6,113 nucleotides of DNA, from contig DASZXJ010000190.1 in the NCBI GenBank assembly GCA_035545895.1, positions 1 to 6,113 on the forward strand, given 5' to 3'. The translations under genes were made by a program, and so were the position numbers. Shown here in pieces: positions 5,162 through 6,113 of this stretch (within the stretch, counting starts at the first letter, position 1; every line of letters begins with the position of its first letter). The DNA is from DASZXJ01 sp035545895 (GTDB lineage: Bacteria; Planctomycetota; Phycisphaerae; Tepidisphaerales; Tepidisphaeraceae). The notes under the pieces are model-generated. The model had not been told where the DNA came from, ran no database searches, and was given only the letters and a program-made list of their open reading frames with translations.

Positions 5162-6113
5162 ATGTCGATGTCGTCCGAGGAATCGCAAGCTCGACTGGCT
5201 GCCATCGTCGCATCTTCGGATGACGCGATCGTCAGCAAGAATCTGCAGGGAATTGTTCAAAGTTGGAATGCAGCCGCCGAGCGAATCTTTGGCTACACCG
5301 CCGAAGAAATGATCGGCCAGCCGATCACCAAAATTTTACCTCCCGAGCGCCTCGATGAAGAAATTGAAATCCTCAATAAGCTGAAGAGGGGAGAGCGGGT
5401 TGACCATTTCCAGACTATCCGTTTGACCAAGGGCGGACGTCGCATCGACATCTCGGTGACGATTTCTCCAATCCGCGATGCAACCGGTAAAATTATTGGC
5501 GCTTCGAAGATTGCTCGCGATATCAGCGAAATTAAAAACAATGCTCGCGAGCGTGAGCGGATGTACGAACTGGGCAAATCATTGGCGGGGGCTCTTGATG
5601 TTCATGCCCTGGTGCAGCATATCACCGATGTGTCCACTGAGTTAAGCGGCGCTGAATTCGGCTCATTTTTTTATAACGTTGTCAACACGGATGGCGAATC
5701 GTACATGCTCTACACGCTGTCGGGCATGCCGCGCGAGAACTTTTCCAAATTCCCCATGCCGCGCAATACCAAGGTGTTCGCCCCGACCTTTTCAGGCGAA
5801 GGCGCGGTGCGCAGCGACGACATCACTCGCGATCCGCGATATGGCCACAACGAACCCTATTTCGGAATGCCCAATGGACATCTTCCGGTCCGCAGTTATC
5901 TGGCGGTGCCGGTGATATCCCGCTCCAAGGAAGTGCTCGGCGGATTGTTCTTTGGTCATTCTCAGCCTGGCGTCTTTACCGAACATGCCGAGGTGCTTGT
6001 TTCAGCCATTGCCGGCCATGCGGGCGTGGCCTTGGATAATTTGCGGCTCAATCGCGAACTTCAGGAGAGCGCCGATCGATTTCGACAACTCGCCAACAGC
6101 ATTCCGCAGCTTG
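5162..6113 (+). CDS. PAS-GAF-PAS sensory protein, N-terminal part (3' end outside the window)
   Basis: The frame runs open to the window edge, giving 317 residues. Residues of about 8-123 are a PAS domain (SDDAIVSKNLQGIVQSWN, FGYTAEEMIGQ, and the closing segment GKIIGASKIARDISE). A short, probably helical linker (about 124-140) follows, then a GAF domain (about 141-298: GAEFGSFFYN, SYLAVPV, GGLFFGHS, AGVALDN). A second PAS begins at about residue 305 (RFRQLANSIPQL). There is no transmembrane segment or signal peptide, so it is a cytoplasmic sensor as far as seen. This order is common in hybrid or HisKA histidine kinases, but the output domain is outside the window; diguanylate cyclase or phosphatase outputs are also possible. 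ATG 5162 follows GGTGAGGA (5145-5152) at 9 bases; a second ATG at 5168 is an alternative. It lies 126 bases after the GH15 stop and may have its own promoter. Bound ligand or cofactor cannot be inferred. Confidence 0.9.
   Translation, partial: MSMSSEESQARLAAIVASSDDAIVSKNLQGIVQSWNAAAERIFGYTAEEMIGQPITKILPPERLDEEIEILNKLKRGERVDHFQTIRLTKGGRRIDISVTISPIRDATGKIIGASKIARDISEIKNNARERERMYELGKSLAGALDVHALVQHITDVSTELSGAEFGSFFYNVVNTDGESYMLYTLSGMPRENFSKFPMPRNTKVFAPTFSGEGAVRSDDITRDPRYGHNEPYFGMPNGHLPVRSYLAVPVISRSKEVLGGLFFGHSQPGVFTEHAEVLVSAIAGHAGVALDNLRLNRELQESADRFRQLANSIPQL

Noticed and set aside
1..6113. CRISPR arrays, tRNA/rRNA genes, transposases, phage or toxin-antitoxin genes
   Set aside because: I saw no regularly spaced repeats, tRNA-like cloverleaf or mobile-element proteins in either strand.

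Overview
The window suggests a Planctomycetes-like bacterium, although no marker gene settles this. The clues are a secreted protein with a PEP-CTERM tail ending in four arginines and a lysine, an adenylosuccinate lyase of the animal-like clade, weak ribosome-binding sites, moderately GC-rich coding DNA with an AT-rich intergenic region, and a long imperfect hairpin of a kind I recall from planctomycete intergenic DNA. Related phyla such as Verrucomicrobia are not excluded.

Layout. Positions 2-802 (+) hold the C-terminal half of purB (adenylosuccinate lyase). Eight bases later a Nudix hydrolase follows (811-1260, +), probably in the same transcript. A 21-position imperfect hairpin (1264-1321) and a minus-strand intrinsic terminator (1341-1369) separate this pair from a convergent gene for a PEP-CTERM exported protein (1398-2138, -). 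A gene-free, partly AT-rich stretch (2139-2611) lies between that gene and the divergent next gene. It carries a candidate minus-strand promoter overlapped by a palindrome, two direct repeats one double helical turn apart, and a small hairpin. Positions 2612-5035 (+) encode an 807-residue cytoplasmic GH15 (glucoamylase / oligosaccharide amylase type) enzyme with a C-terminal ferredoxin-like domain of two iron-sulfur motifs. After a 126-base gap with a promoter-like TTGACA element and a perfect palindrome, a PAS-GAF-PAS sensory protein begins at 5162 (+) and runs off the window.

How the parts fit together. purB serves purine synthesis, and the Nudix gene may be co-transcribed housekeeping. The centre of interest is the GH15-ferredoxin fusion. 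Both GH15 catalytic glutamates are in place, so the sugar-hydrolase part looks active. The ferredoxin part has seven of the eight usual cysteines, with Asp at the position where Pyrococcus furiosus ferredoxin also uses Asp. This hints at a redox- or oxygen-responsive glycogen/maltooligosaccharide hydrolase, or a structural role for the clusters. An 11-base motif found upstream of this gene recurs inverted just after it, ahead of the sensor gene. The two may share regulation, but that is inference.
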